A stretch of DNA of 27,475 nucleotides from a virus: positions 1 through 27,475 of IMG/VR virus record IMGVR_UViG_3300025687_000250. One strand, given 5' to 3'. The notes beneath the pieces were generated by a model that did not search any database, was not told the origin of the DNA, and was given only the letters and a program-made list of their open reading frames with translations. The position numbers were made by a program, and so were the translations under genes. Shown one piece after another: positions 1 through 8,085 of the stretch (positions are counted from its first letter, which is position 1; every line of letters starts with the position of its first letter).

Positions 1-120
1 TTGTTCTTTAGGTTGTTCTTTAGGTTGTTCTTTAGGTTGTTCTTTAGGTTGTTCTTTAGGTTGTTCTTTAGGTTGTTCTTTAGGTTGTTCTTTAGGTTGT
101 TCTTTAGGTTGTTCTTTAGG
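1..120 (-). repeat. 12-bp tandem repeat, ten identical copies
   Basis: The 12-mer TTGTTCTTTAGG (plus strand) occurs ten times without a mismatch and continues to the window edge. On the coding strand it reads CCTAAAGAACAA, giving PKEQ each time. Identity at third codon positions indicates recent expansion by slippage or unequal recombination. Copy number is likely to vary between isolates and may be misassembled. Confidence 0.95.
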
Positions 121-375
121 TTGTTCTGGTTTTTGTTCTTCTGCTGCTGCCTTTGCTGCTGCCACATCATCCACATCTTTTTCAACTTGCTTTTGTCCGC
201 GTCTTCTAAGATAAGATTTTTCCAATTCTCTCCAGTTATAACCTTGTCTTTTTAAATCTGCTTTCAATTCAGCATCAAGTTTTCGCCATACAAGGTTGCC
301 TTCTTTATTTCTAAAATTTATACCAGGAACATTATTTTCCCTAGCATAATCAAACTTCCTTTGCTCGTTTAGCAT
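1..375 (-). CDS. Pro-Lys-Glu-Gln repeat protein, probable virion-associated (3' end outside window)
   Basis: An open frame runs from an ATG at 375 to the window edge, so only the first 125 residues are visible. The start is supported by a GGGAG ribosome site about 10 bases upstream. The first ~70 residues are charged (MLNEQRKFDYARENNVPG..., then a basic stretch LRRRGQKQ), followed by an Ala/Glu-rich segment and PEQ. From base 120 downward the protein is a pure PKEQ repeat, ten copies before the edge. I do not recognise a family. It follows two genes that look like late virion proteins, and the PKEQ linker resembles the PKAQ linker of the gene at 1264-2796, so a structural or internal head role is an inference. 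The opposite-strand reading (Phe/Leu/Arg repeats) is only the complement of this repeat. Confidence 0.75.
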   Translation of the reverse strand, partial: MLNEQRKFDYARENNVPGINFRNKEGNLVWRKLDAELKADLKRQGYNWRELEKSYLRRRGQKQVEKDVDDVAAAKAAAEEQKPEQPKEQPKEQPKEQPKEQPKEQPKEQPKEQPKEQPKEQPKEQ

Positions 376-405
376 TATCAGACTCCCTTTAGTTTATAGA
401 AGGTT

Positions 406-1224
406 TTAAGCATTAGTAGTCTTCTTGGGTTCATTCTTTTTAACCGAAGGAAATCCTTTAACACCATAAGGTCTCAATCTAAGAAGATTTAAATTGATTG
501 CATCCATATCTCGCTTCATTTCATCAGCATCACCATGAAAACCTTGTCTCTGGGCATCAACAACTTTTCTTGCTCTATCTGCAATAGAACCTTCAAGAAT
601 ACTCTTTCTCCACTCTTCACTCATATTAGACATAATAACAATTGCTGCATTTTCGGTGTCTGCATAACCTTCGTCTAGCAAATGATTTTTTACTAGATCG
701 AACATATCTTCAGAATCTCCTTGAGTGAGATACTTATTCATCCAGGCATCTTTGTCTTCTTCTTCCTTCTTCTTAACGGGTTTGGATTGGTTACTATCTC
801 CTCCCTTCATCATTTTCTGAATATTACCACCTAAAGCATCATCTGCCGATTTCAAACCTTTTTTTAATTCGCCGCCAGCGTATTTGACTGCTGGAATTAA
901 TCCATACTTAGTTGCGGCGGTTGCACCAAGCACTCCAAGTGCTGCTTTTAAAGGTCGTTTAGCACCACCCACCACAGGTTTTACAAGACCTCTATAAGCT
1001 TTTCCGTATACTCTTCGAGCTGCAGGACTTCTCAATAAATCCAACAATGCTTTAGCTTTACCACCTTCACAAATGAAACCATTTTCCTCACAAATATTAT
1101 AAAAATCTTGCTCAGTGATTTGATCTAAATCATATCCTTCTTCAATTAAAGCAATAGCAAGATTTTCTATAGATTCGTTAAGATAAACTTCTTGATATGC
1201 TTCTTTAAGACCTCTAATACTCAT
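406..1224 (-). CDS. Probable late virion protein with hydrophobic Ala/Gly segment
   Basis: The frame is open to 1260 only through a TTG. The first ATG is at 1224 and sits 26 bases after a late-promoter element, so I start there (272 residues). The N-terminus (MSIRGLKEAYQEVYLNESIEN) is acidic and distantly resembles a T4 capsid targeting peptide, with YQEVYLNE ahead of a possible cleavage point. Around residues 80-130 there is a basic then Ala/Gly-rich stretch (RGLVKPVVGGAKRP, ALGVLGATAATKYG) that could be membrane-active. A Lys/Glu-rich linker (KPVKKKEEEDKD) and a soluble C-terminal part follow. No family is recognised. It lies 40 bases after the 1264-2796 gene and is likely expressed with it late in infection. 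Confidence 0.75.
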   Translation of the reverse strand: MSIRGLKEAYQEVYLNESIENLAIALIEEGYDLDQITEQDFYNICEENGFICEGGKAKALLDLLRSPAARRVYGKAYRGLVKPVVGGAKRPLKAALGVLGATAATKYGLIPAVKYAGGELKKGLKSADDALGGNIQKMMKGGDSNQSKPVKKKEEEDKDAWMNKYLTQGDSEDMFDLVKNHLLDEGYADTENAAIVIMSNMSEEWRKSILEGSIADRARKVVDAQRQGFHGDADEMKRDMDAINLNLLRLRPYGVKGFPSVKKNEPKKTTNA

Positions 1225-1246
1225 TTTCTTATACACTGTTGTCGTA

Positions 1247-1258
1247 TATTTATTTATC
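1247..1258 (-). promoter_or_regulatory. T4-type late promoter element(s)
   Basis: The minus strand reads GATAAATAAATA, two overlapping matches to the cyanophage late motif NATAAATA. The ATG of the gene at 1224 lies about 25 bases downstream. The element overlaps the end of the upstream gene. Confidence 0.55.
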
Positions 1259-1263
1259 AAAAA

Positions 1264-2796
1264 TTATGTTTTTGAAGTAGCTTTTCTAACTGCAGGGTCT
1301 TTTAACGCCGCAGCATAATTCGCATATGTTTTTCCAGTAGTGCTAGAATAATATTTACCTTTTGATGCCGCATATGCTTGCGCAGATCTAGCAGACTGAC
1401 CTGTTTTAGGTGGATTATATGACGCACCACTTCCACTTATTCCGAGATCTCTTCTATATTTTTGAGTATTTGAAATTGCTTGATTTCTTTCTCTTTGAGC
1501 AGCAGCAGCATCTCTTTGTCTCTGACCACCTATACCAGTTGCTCTTGATAATCTAGCAAACAAATTGTTATTTCTGGAGGCAACAGAAGCTCTTGCAAGA
1601 TATACTGGTTTTCCATTTCTATAAGCAAGATCGCCAACTCTACCACCAGGAAGAATTTGTGTACTAGGAAGACTAGCAGTTTTTCCACCTGTTGTAATTT
1701 TGTTATTCTTAGTATCAAAAGTAGTTTTACCACCAGTTCCTACAATAGCAGATCCTTGTGTGGCACCATAAGTGCCAAGTTTTGATGCCACATTCCTTGA
1801 TGATCTAGTGTCCATTGTACTCAACATTTGTTTTGGTGAAGTTCGCGGCCTATTTTTTAATTTTTCAATATCTTTTTTTGTTTGAGCAGCAGCATCTGAA
1901 GTTTTTCTATATCCAATTGAACTTGCAATTTTATTTTTCCATTTCTGTGGCATTACATCTCTGGCTATATCGGCAGCAGCAAATGCTCCACCAACAACAG
2001 GAATTGCAGATCCATAACCCAATGCAGCACCAAGTTGATCACCTCTCATTGCAGCTTGTGTTCCTCTAGCAATACCATAAGCAGTGCTAAGTCCAGGAAC
2101 AAATCGAGCAGCAGCTTTTCCTAAGACAGGTCTTCCTAATCTAGTAGCAATTTTTTGAACGGCAGTTCTACCTGCTCTTGGAGCTGCTCGTGACAACCTT
2201 CTAGATCCTTGTGCAGCAAGTAATCCACTGGTAAGGGCATCACCATATTCACCTCTCGATGCAGAATCAATTGCATCTACAGCACTTAAACCGGAAAGTG
2301 CTAAATTACCGACTCTTCCAAGTCTAGATCTAAGTTTTGGTCGTACTTTAGGTGATGGTTGTTGTGCTCTAGTTTGCGCTTTAGGTTGTTCTGGTTGTGC
2401 TTTAGGTTGTGCTTTAGGTTGTGCTTTAGGTTGTGCTTTAGGTTGTGCTTTAGGTTGTTCTGGTTGTTGTGCTCTAGTTTGCGCTTTAGGTTGTTCTGGT
2501 TGTGCTTTAGGTGGTTCTGGTTGTGCTTTAGGTGGTTCTTTTTTTGTTTTACCACCAAACCCAACATCTGATCCAGAAACTTTTGTAGTTTTAAATTCAA
2601 ATCCTTCTGGTGGTCTGCCAGTTTTCATATAAGTTTTCATAAAATTTTTAGCAGCAGCAGATGTTTTTTCGGTGCCACCTTTCTCGTAAAATCTTCCTCC
2701 CTTCTTAAAATCTTGAGGATTCTCTGCCATCCACTTTCTCCAAGCTTCAGCAGCCTTTACTGCATCTTCATTAAGAAACTCCTTAAAACTCTTCAT
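1264..2796 (-). CDS. Probable internal head/ejection protein with capsid-targeting-like N-terminus and PKAQ linker
   Basis: 510 residues. The first ten residues, MKSFKEFLNE, closely match the T4 capsid targeting sequence as I recall it (MKTYQEFIAE of internal proteins IPII/IPIII), including the final Glu where the gp21 prohead protease cuts. Residues 11-80 are basic and soluble. Residues 86-150 are a PKAQ/PEQ/QTRAQ repeat linker. Residues ~155-290 are rich in Gly, Ala and Arg with alternating amphipathic segments (LALSGLSAVDAIDSASRGEYGD, AIPVVGGAFAAADIARD), as in phage proteins that interact with membranes. The C-terminus is Ser/Tyr/Lys-rich (GKYYSSTTGKTYANYAAALKD). A perfect TATAAATA late promoter lies 21 bases upstream of the start. 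Packaging in the head and injection are inferred, not shown. Confidence 0.7.
   Translation of the reverse strand: MKSFKEFLNEDAVKAAEAWRKWMAENPQDFKKGGRFYEKGGTEKTSAAAKNFMKTYMKTGRPPEGFEFKTTKVSGSDVGFGGKTKKEPPKAQPEPPKAQPEQPKAQTRAQQPEQPKAQPKAQPKAQPKAQPKAQPEQPKAQTRAQQPSPKVRPKLRSRLGRVGNLALSGLSAVDAIDSASRGEYGDALTSGLLAAQGSRRLSRAAPRAGRTAVQKIATRLGRPVLGKAAARFVPGLSTAYGIARGTQAAMRGDQLGAALGYGSAIPVVGGAFAAADIARDVMPQKWKNKIASSIGYRKTSDAAAQTKKDIEKLKNRPRTSPKQMLSTMDTRSSRNVASKLGTYGATQGSAIVGTGGKTTFDTKNNKITTGGKTASLPSTQILPGGRVGDLAYRNGKPVYLARASVASRNNNLFARLSRATGIGGQRQRDAAAAQRERNQAISNTQKYRRDLGISGSGASYNPPKTGQSARSAQAYAASKGKYYSSTTGKTYANYAAALKDPAVRKATSKT
2347..2541 (-). repeat. PKAQ/PEQ coding tandem repeat
   Basis: This is a run of 9-12 base units built on the plus-strand 12-mer TTGTGCTTTAGG, with blocks of TTGTTCTGG and a repeated CTCTAGTTTGCG. 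It encodes residues 86-150 of the overlapping gene (PKAQ, PEQ, QTRAQQ). Unlike the array at 1-120 it is interrupted, so it looks older or reshuffled. Confidence 0.85.
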
Positions 2797-2817
2797 TATC
2801 GATATACACTTTTTAGG

Positions 2818-2825
2818 TATTTATA
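2818..2825 (-). promoter_or_regulatory. T4-type late promoter TATAAATA
   Basis: The minus strand carries an exact TATAAATA, directly after a terminator hairpin and 21 bases before the ATG at 2796. This matches the T4 late promoter recognised by the gp55-type sigma factor. Confidence 0.75.
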
Positions 2826-2826
2826 T

Positions 2827-2853
2827 AAAAAAAGGAGGGTATTACCCCTCCTT
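2827..2853 (-). terminator. Rho-independent terminator of the nrdA-nrdB transcript
   Basis: On the minus strand an 8-bp perfect stem (AAGGAGGG on the plus strand, pairing 2832-2839 with 2846-2853) with a 6-base loop is followed by a run of T. It overlaps the stop codon of the small gene at 2842-3078 and separates it from the late promoter. Confidence 0.8.
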
Positions 2854-3078
2854 GTTGAAATCATTTATCCATTCTTTAGTATAATCATAATCTCCAAAAA
2901 TAAAATCATCGGCAGCAGCTGCTTCTTGATATATTTTTATGGCATCTTCAGTTTTTAGACAGTTACACTTACAGTTTCCTTTGCATTCAGAAACTTTGGG
3001 AGTTAGTGGATCAATCTCATCCATTTTTCTCCAAGTTTCCTCAAAGTTGGAATCCTGAGAATGAATCTTTTGTGACAT
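2842..3078 (-). CDS. Small Cys-rich protein downstream of nrdB
   Basis: 78 residues. I start at the ATG at 3078 because GGAGG lies 11 bases upstream, although the frame is open further to 3219. It overlaps the 3' end of nrdB by 38 bases. The protein has an acidic/basic N-terminus, a central Cys cluster (ECKGNCKCNC, pattern C-x3-C-x-C-x-C) that could bind metal or be redox-active, and an acidic aromatic C-terminus (FIFGDYDYTKEWINDF). Coupling to nrdB suggests a role near ribonucleotide reduction, but it has no CxxC glutaredoxin motif and I do not recognise the family. The stop lies in a terminator, so this is the last gene of the operon. Confidence 0.75.
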   Translation of the reverse strand: MSQKIHSQDSNFEETWRKMDEIDPLTPKVSECKGNCKCNCLKTEDAIKIYQEAAAADDFIFGDYDYTKEWINDFNKEG

Positions 3079-4225
3079 CTTGTTTAATTCCTCCAACGAT
3101 GTAAGACTCGACTTCGGTTTCTTGAGGTGCCACTTGAAGACCTTTAGAAGAGATCCAATGCTCTGTCCAAGGTAATGGATTATTTTTTGCAGAAATTCCA
3201 TAAATTGGTTTGATTCCAATTGCTTTCATTCTACGATTAGCAATCCATTCGACATACTGATGTAACAGTTTGTCATTTAATCCAATCATAGATCCATCCT
3301 TGAACAAATACTCTGCCCAAAGTTTTTCTTGATTTACGGCACTATCAAAAGTTCGGATTAACCAAGGTTCTTCTTCCTGAGAAATTTTTTTCATCTCAGG
3401 ATCATCACCCTCTTTCCACTTATTTAGAATATTTTGAGTAATTACTAAATGTTGATTTTCATCTCTAGCAATTAGTGAGATGATTTTTGCACTTCCCTCC
3501 ATAAGTTTGAGTTCGCCAAAAGCAAAACTGCAAGCAAAGGATACGTAAAAGCGAATACCTTCAAGAATATTAACGTTTGCAACTGCTCGATAGAGCTTGC
3601 GCTTGAGTTCATATCTTGCCTCTTGTGCATAAGGAACTTGTTCTAATGCATGTAACCATTCATCAGAATTTCCATATTGTTGAGCAGAATTAATAAAGTC
3701 ATTATATGCAGAAGTTACACTCATTGCACGTTCGACGATACGATCATCGCGAAGAATCGTGTCAAAAATCTCAGATGGGTCTGAATATACATTCTTAATG
3801 ATATATGTGTAAGAACGACTGTGAATCATTTCCATGAACTCCCAGACCTTCATACATGCCTCTAGTTCAGGTAAAGAGCAGTATGGAGCAAATGCCATAC
3901 CAGGACCACGACCCTGAACAGAATCCAGCATAACTTGATACTTCAAATTGCTGGTAAAAATATGCTTCTGTTCAGGGCGCAGTGTATGGTAATCGCCACG
4001 ATCTTTTTGGAGGGAGACCTCCTCGGGTCTCCAAAAGTATCCTAGTTGTTGTGTAGTAATTTTTTCAAATACTGGATATTTGTATGAATCATATCTTTGG
4101 ATTCCCAGAGGTTTTCCAAAAAACATGGGTTGCTTTTTGGTATCAATTTCTTCAGAATTAAATACTGTCATGGAATTTACCATGGGTTTTTCTTCTTTAT
4201 TTGTCTTAAATCTTACAAGACTCAC
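3041..4225 (-). CDS. nrdB: Ribonucleotide reductase class I, beta subunit
   Basis: Makes the radical-bearing small subunit that, with NrdA, reduces ribonucleotides to deoxyribonucleotides for phage DNA synthesis. The family is recognised from PMFFG, FFWRPEEV-like and NLKYQ...LDSVQGR segments shared with T4 NrdB. Di-iron ligands are visible: D101 (MLDSVQGR), E132 and H135 (FMEMIHSRSY), then the ARDENQH set. The radical Tyr is probably Y139. Length is 394 residues, near T4 NrdB. The chosen start is a GTG at 4225, with GGAGG six bases upstream inside the end of nrdA, giving a 20-base overlap. An ATG at 4183 is the alternative, and the T4 protein aligns from close to that point. The product acts in the cytoplasm with NrdA. 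Confidence 0.95.
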   Translation of the reverse strand: MSLVRFKTNKEEKPMVNSMTVFNSEEIDTKKQPMFFGKPLGIQRYDSYKYPVFEKITTQQLGYFWRPEEVSLQKDRGDYHTLRPEQKHIFTSNLKYQVMLDSVQGRGPGMAFAPYCSLPELEACMKVWEFMEMIHSRSYTYIIKNVYSDPSEIFDTILRDDRIVERAMSVTSAYNDFINSAQQYGNSDEWLHALEQVPYAQEARYELKRKLYRAVANVNILEGIRFYVSFACSFAFGELKLMEGSAKIISLIARDENQHLVITQNILNKWKEGDDPEMKKISQEEEPWLIRTFDSAVNQEKLWAEYLFKDGSMIGLNDKLLHQYVEWIANRRMKAIGIKPIYGISAKNNPLPWTEHWISSKGLQVAPQETEVESYIVGGIKQDVTKDSFSGFQL

Positions 4226-6503
4226 ACTCTTCCTCCGCTGTGTTTTCGATTTCAGAAATTAAATTATCTAGTGTTGAATTTGTCTCTTCAAGTTCGTCGT
4301 TTTTGTTGTCGTATGTATTTTGATAATAACTGGTTTTCCAACCGTACTTATATGTAGTCAAAAGGTCTTGTGCCCATAAAGAAATAGGAATCTCATTGTC
4401 AGGAAACTTAAAAGGATTATAGTTCCAATTACCAGAAATAGCTTGATCAAAAAACTTTTGCATTACAGCAACAACATTAATATAACCACGATTGGACTCC
4501 ATATCCCAAAGAAGCGTATAATTGCTTTTAAGAGTGCTATATTGTGGAACAATCTGTTTGAGTGTTCCTTTCTTTGACTTCTTAACGGACAAGAAAGCAC
4601 GAGGTGGTTCGATTCCATTTGTTGCGTTTGACACAACGGAACTGCTCTCTGAAGGCATTTGTGCGGACAATGTTGAGTTCCGTACTCCGTACTTCTTGAC
4701 ATCCTCTCTAAGACCGTCCCAATCATAATGAAGCTCATTTGGTACGATCTCATCTACATCCTTCTTGTATGTATCAATCGGCAGAATTCCGTGCCCATAC
4801 TTGGTGCGATGACTGAATTCACATGCTCCTTTTTCTTTGGCAAGATTTACTGTAGCACGAATCAGATAATATTGGAATGCCTCTGAAAGATCATGAATCA
4901 GTTTCCAAGCATTAGGATCGTCATAGAACCACCCGTGCTTGGCAAGATAATGTGCGAGACCAATATACCCTATTCCAAGGGAACGACGTGCTTTAGTGGC
5001 AATCTCTGCTGATCTGACTGGATATTGTTGAAAATCAATGAGTTCATCAAGACTCCTAACAGCAAGATCGCAAAGAACTTCAAGATCCTCCAAAGACCTG
5101 ATTTTACCAATATTAATAGCAGAAAGGATACACAGAGCAATTTCCCCATCTTCATCATCAATGTGTTTGATTGGTTTAGTTGGAAGTGTAATCTCCTGGC
5201 ACAGATTGCTCATTTCAACTTTATCCATAAAGGAAGAGTGAGAGTTACAATGGTCGATATTCATGATATAGAGACGACCAGTTTCTGCTCTTTCTTTTAA
5301 GATGTTAAGAAAAAGTTCTTGAGCACCGATAGTTTTTCTTGGAACAGACTCATTTTGTTCATAGCCCACATAGAGATCATCAAATGAATCAGTACCAAAA
5401 GCATCATAGAGTCCTGGAACATCATGCGGTGAGAACAGGCTAATCTCTCCATTCTGGATGAAACGCTCATAGAAAAGTTTTGAAATTTGAATGGAGTAGT
5501 CAAGTTTTCTTACTCGATTGTCTTCTGTTCCTTTATTGTTTTTGAGAACAATAATGTCTTCTATTTCTTGGTGCCAGATGGGGAAGTGGACAGTTGCTGA
5601 TCCACCTCTGATGCCATTTTGCGTGCAACATCTGACAGTTGCTTCAAACTTCTTGAGAAATGGAACAACACCTGTGTGCTGCACTTCTCCGCCTCTGATT
5701 TTACTGTTGATGCCACGGATTCTGCCTGCGTTGATACCGATGCCCGCCCTTTGTGCAACGTATCTGCCAATAGCCATATCAGAGCTAAAGATAGAATCGA
5801 GGGAGTCATCAACATCAACAAGAACACAGCTAGCGTATTGTCTAAGTGGAGTTCGCACTCCTGCCATGATAGGTGTGGGAATGTTGATTCGGTGTTTCGA
5901 GATTGCGTCATAATACTTCCTTACATAATCGAGACGGATCTCTTTAGGATACTTCGAAAAGATAGTTGCTGCAATCAGAAGATACATGAACTGTGGTGTT
6001 TCATAAAGAGCACCACTACTTCTATCTTGCACGAGATATTTATCTACAACCTGTCTCAATCCAGCATATGTAAACAAAAAGTCACGATCATGATCAATGA
6101 ATGATTGGAGTTTATCAAACTCTTCATCAGTATAAAGGTTCGCAATTTCTGCATCATAAACACCTTTTTTGATGCATTGGTCTATATGCTGTTTTACCGT
6201 AGGTGTTTCATGCATACGACCATACAACTGTTTACGAAGAGCAAACAGAAGAAGTCTTGCTGCCACAAACTGATAGTTAGGATGATTAAGATCAATTAAA
6301 TCACTTGCAGAACGAATTAGAATTTCTTGAATTTCTGCTGTCGTAATGCCATCGTAAAATTGAATACCTGATTGAATTTCGACCTGACTTGCAGAGACCC
6401 CGGCAAGGTCTTTACATGCCTCATCAACCATTTTGTGAAGTTTGTTCAAATCAAGAGGTTCAATAGACCCATTTCTCTTGACAACTTTTGTTCCGTTTGT
6501 CAT
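4206..6503 (-). CDS. nrdA: Ribonucleotide reductase class I, alpha subunit
   Basis: The catalytic large subunit, 765 residues from the ATG at 6503. That ATG overlaps the primase stop as ATGA and follows GGAAAAAG. The in-frame TTG at 6515 is less likely. The N-terminal ~90 residues form an ATP-cone (KVVKRNGSIEPLDLNKL), so overall activity control by ATP/dATP is expected. Active-site features are present: the redox Cys in RQYASCVLVD, the N-x-C-x-E set in SNLCQEITLP, the second redox Cys in IALCILSAINIG, the Tyr pair in TSYYQNTYD, and the C-terminal reductant shuttle CESC just before the end. It is co-transcribed with nrdB downstream and primase upstream, which links dNTP supply to replication. 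Confidence 0.96.
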   Translation of the reverse strand: MTNGTKVVKRNGSIEPLDLNKLHKMVDEACKDLAGVSASQVEIQSGIQFYDGITTAEIQEILIRSASDLIDLNHPNYQFVAARLLLFALRKQLYGRMHETPTVKQHIDQCIKKGVYDAEIANLYTDEEFDKLQSFIDHDRDFLFTYAGLRQVVDKYLVQDRSSGALYETPQFMYLLIAATIFSKYPKEIRLDYVRKYYDAISKHRINIPTPIMAGVRTPLRQYASCVLVDVDDSLDSIFSSDMAIGRYVAQRAGIGINAGRIRGINSKIRGGEVQHTGVVPFLKKFEATVRCCTQNGIRGGSATVHFPIWHQEIEDIIVLKNNKGTEDNRVRKLDYSIQISKLFYERFIQNGEISLFSPHDVPGLYDAFGTDSFDDLYVGYEQNESVPRKTIGAQELFLNILKERAETGRLYIMNIDHCNSHSSFMDKVEMSNLCQEITLPTKPIKHIDDEDGEIALCILSAINIGKIRSLEDLEVLCDLAVRSLDELIDFQQYPVRSAEIATKARRSLGIGYIGLAHYLAKHGWFYDDPNAWKLIHDLSEAFQYYLIRATVNLAKEKGACEFSHRTKYGHGILPIDTYKKDVDEIVPNELHYDWDGLREDVKKYGVRNSTLSAQMPSESSSVVSNATNGIEPPRAFLSVKKSKKGTLKQIVPQYSTLKSNYTLLWDMESNRGYINVVAVMQKFFDQAISGNWNYNPFKFPDNEIPISLWAQDLLTTYKYGWKTSYYQNTYDNKNDELEETNSTLDNLISEIENTAEEECESCKI

Positions 6504-7471
6504 ATCTTTTTCCAATTGTTAAATTTGACCTTTGCTTCCAATCCAGAGTAGGTATTTGATTCTAGCATAGATTTGACATTATGACCAGCAAGAACCATAT
6601 CGTTTATGTCTTTTTCTTTTACGGTGCTTGGCCAGATGACGACGCTTTCATTTCGTTCGATACATCTCTCAATCCTTCCAACAATCTCTCGATTGCGGGG
6701 CTCGTTATCATAAACAAAAACAATACTGCTTCCTTCAAGACAACGAACGTCACCGTCACTGCCACACAAAGCCACACTATTAGTGATGAAAGTGCTGTCA
6801 AAGGGTCCTTCGACCAAGTAGATAGGTAAGTCTCTATTAATTTTTTCCATTCCATATATTTTTGGTGCCTCCTCTTGAATCATAATGGTGATATATTTAT
6901 TAGGAGACTTATCCAGTGCTCTCCCTTGAAATCCAATCAAATTTTTATCTTCATCATACATCGGAATGATGATACGTGGTTCATCTCTATTAATAACATC
7001 AAATGTCTTTTTTTGAGTATTTACCCATCTCTTAAATTGTTCAGTATAGTAAAACTTATCTGGGTCTAATTTCCTATTTTCAAGATATTTCTTCGCAACA
7101 GAATTACTTGATGCCTTTGGAAGATCAATAGATTGTTTGAATACAGGTTTCTTAAAATCAAACTTTGGTTCTTCAACCACAAAGTTTTTGCCGGTGTGCC
7201 CTTCCTTGAACTTCTCAAGTGTATACTGCTTATGCAGCGTGGTATCCATCTGCTTGAGAAAATTATTCAATGACATACTCGCGCCACAATTATGGCACTT
7301 AAAGTTTGTGTTATTTTTGACCTGGTAGAGATATCCCCTTGTCTTATTTTTGTTCTTTTGCGAATCTCCGCAAATAGGACACCGAAAGTTATAGAGATCT
7401 GTTTTGACCTTTTTGAACTTTTGTAGGCGTGAAGAAATCAGACCAATATACTTGGAGTCAACTAGATCCAT
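6500..7471 (-). CDS. 61: DNA primase (T4 gp61 type)
   Basis: Synthesises RNA primers for lagging-strand replication together with the gp41 helicase. The 323-residue protein has an N-terminal zinc finger (C31-x2-C34 ... C59-x2-C62, in FRCPICGDSQ and FKCHNCGA) and a TOPRIM-type core with the acidic motif YLVEGPFDSTF followed by VFVYDNEP. Length is close to T4 gp61. The start is the ATG at 7471. Its stop overlaps the nrdA start (ATGA), indicating translational coupling. Confidence 0.93.
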   Translation of the reverse strand: MDLVDSKYIGLISSRLQKFKKVKTDLYNFRCPICGDSQKNKNKTRGYLYQVKNNTNFKCHNCGASMSLNNFLKQMDTTLHKQYTLEKFKEGHTGKNFVVEEPKFDFKKPVFKQSIDLPKASSNSVAKKYLENRKLDPDKFYYTEQFKRWVNTQKKTFDVINRDEPRIIIPMYDEDKNLIGFQGRALDKSPNKYITIMIQEEAPKIYGMEKINRDLPIYLVEGPFDSTFITNSVALCGSDGDVRCLEGSSIVFVYDNEPRNREIVGRIERCIERNESVVIWPSTVKEKDINDMVLAGHNVKSMLESNTYSGLEAKVKFNNWKKI

Positions 7472-7484
7472 TGCAGAGACAATA

Positions 7485-7892
7485 CTATCGTCTCTCCATT
7501 ATAACCTGTGGTGCCTGTTGGGTCAAGGAAAGTGGAAGAATAGTACCGGCACTAATGAAAAGTGCTACAACTACCAAGACTCCACCGACCTGCCAACGAA
7601 ACTTTGAGAATGCCTTTATTTCTGTTTCTATCTTATCTATTCTTTCATGCAAAATCTTATGATCGTTCTCGCTATCTTCCTTTAACTCATCAATCATTTT
7701 GATAATGAGAGAATCAGTCTTCATACTCTGCTCAATTCTCTCATCATGCTTAGTGAGAATCTGAGCAATACGGTTATTTCCTTCTGATATCTTTTCTACT
7801 GCAGTTTCTAACTTGGCAAGCATTTCTCGTGACAAGTCTTCATAGATACCAAGTTTCGATTCTAATACAGCAACCTTTGAATCTGAAAACAT
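7485..7892 (-). CDS. Coiled-coil protein with one C-terminal membrane segment
   Basis: 135 residues. Residues 1-100 are charged and heptad-like (LESKLGIYEDLSREMLAKLE, then HDERIEQSMK and HERIDKIETEI), predicting a long coiled coil. A basic stretch FSKFRWQ then leads into one hydrophobic segment (VGGVLVVVALFISAGTILPL), followed by a short polar tail. This layout resembles XhlA-type haemolysin/holin-accessory proteins, but that is only an architectural analogy. It is two bases from the gene upstream and 13 bases before primase. A role at the inner membrane is inferred from the membrane segment. Confidence 0.8.
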   Translation of the reverse strand: MFSDSKVAVLESKLGIYEDLSREMLAKLETAVEKISEGNNRIAQILTKHDERIEQSMKTDSLIIKMIDELKEDSENDHKILHERIDKIETEIKAFSKFRWQVGGVLVVVALFISAGTILPLSLTQQAPQVIMERR

Positions 7893-7893
7893 T

Positions 7894-8085
7894 TTACTTA
7901 TTTCTTAAATACTGTAACCAAGGAACTCTTGATCCAACATGACCTTTTGGTGTTTTCTTTCTTCTTCTAACCGGCGGATCATCACCAGCTTCAGCAGTTC
8001 CTGCAATATGTCCACCACCAACTGTATTTGCTATTGCTTCTTCTCTAAGTTTTTTAACAATACCTATAATCTTTTGAATATTCAT
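7894..8085 (-). CDS. Small basic protein with Gly-rich VGGGHIAGT motif
   Basis: 63 residues. The ATG at 8085 overlaps the upstream stop (TGATG). A short helical N-terminus (MNIQKIIGIVKKLREEAI) is followed by a Gly-rich turn (ANTVGGGHIAGTAEAGDDPPV) and a basic tail (RRRKKTPKGHVGSR). I recall similar Gly-rich then GDDPPV-like motifs in small marine myovirus proteins, some virion-associated, but assign no function. Its place between the virion-type gene at 8468-9010 and primase does not settle its role. Confidence 0.75.
   Translation of the reverse strand: MNIQKIIGIVKKLREEAIANTVGGGHIAGTAEAGDDPPVRRRKKTPKGHVGSRVPWLQYLRNK

Noticed and set aside
1-255. Plus-strand ORF of Phe/Leu/Arg repeats
   Set aside because: It is the complement of the PKEQ-coding repeat. 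All surrounding genes, the start site and the ribosome site support the minus strand.
3079-3219. N-terminal extension of the small gene after nrdB
   Set aside because: It runs in another frame of nrdB, and a good ribosome site supports the ATG at 3078.
6037-6044. GATAAATA within nrdA, and similar matches in gp61, rimK and gp44
   Set aside because: They are inside early coding regions without a downstream start; expected by chance in AT-rich sequence.
5518-6104. Long plus-strand ORFs across nrdA
   Set aside because: They are shadows of nrdA, which has all catalytic motifs on the minus strand.
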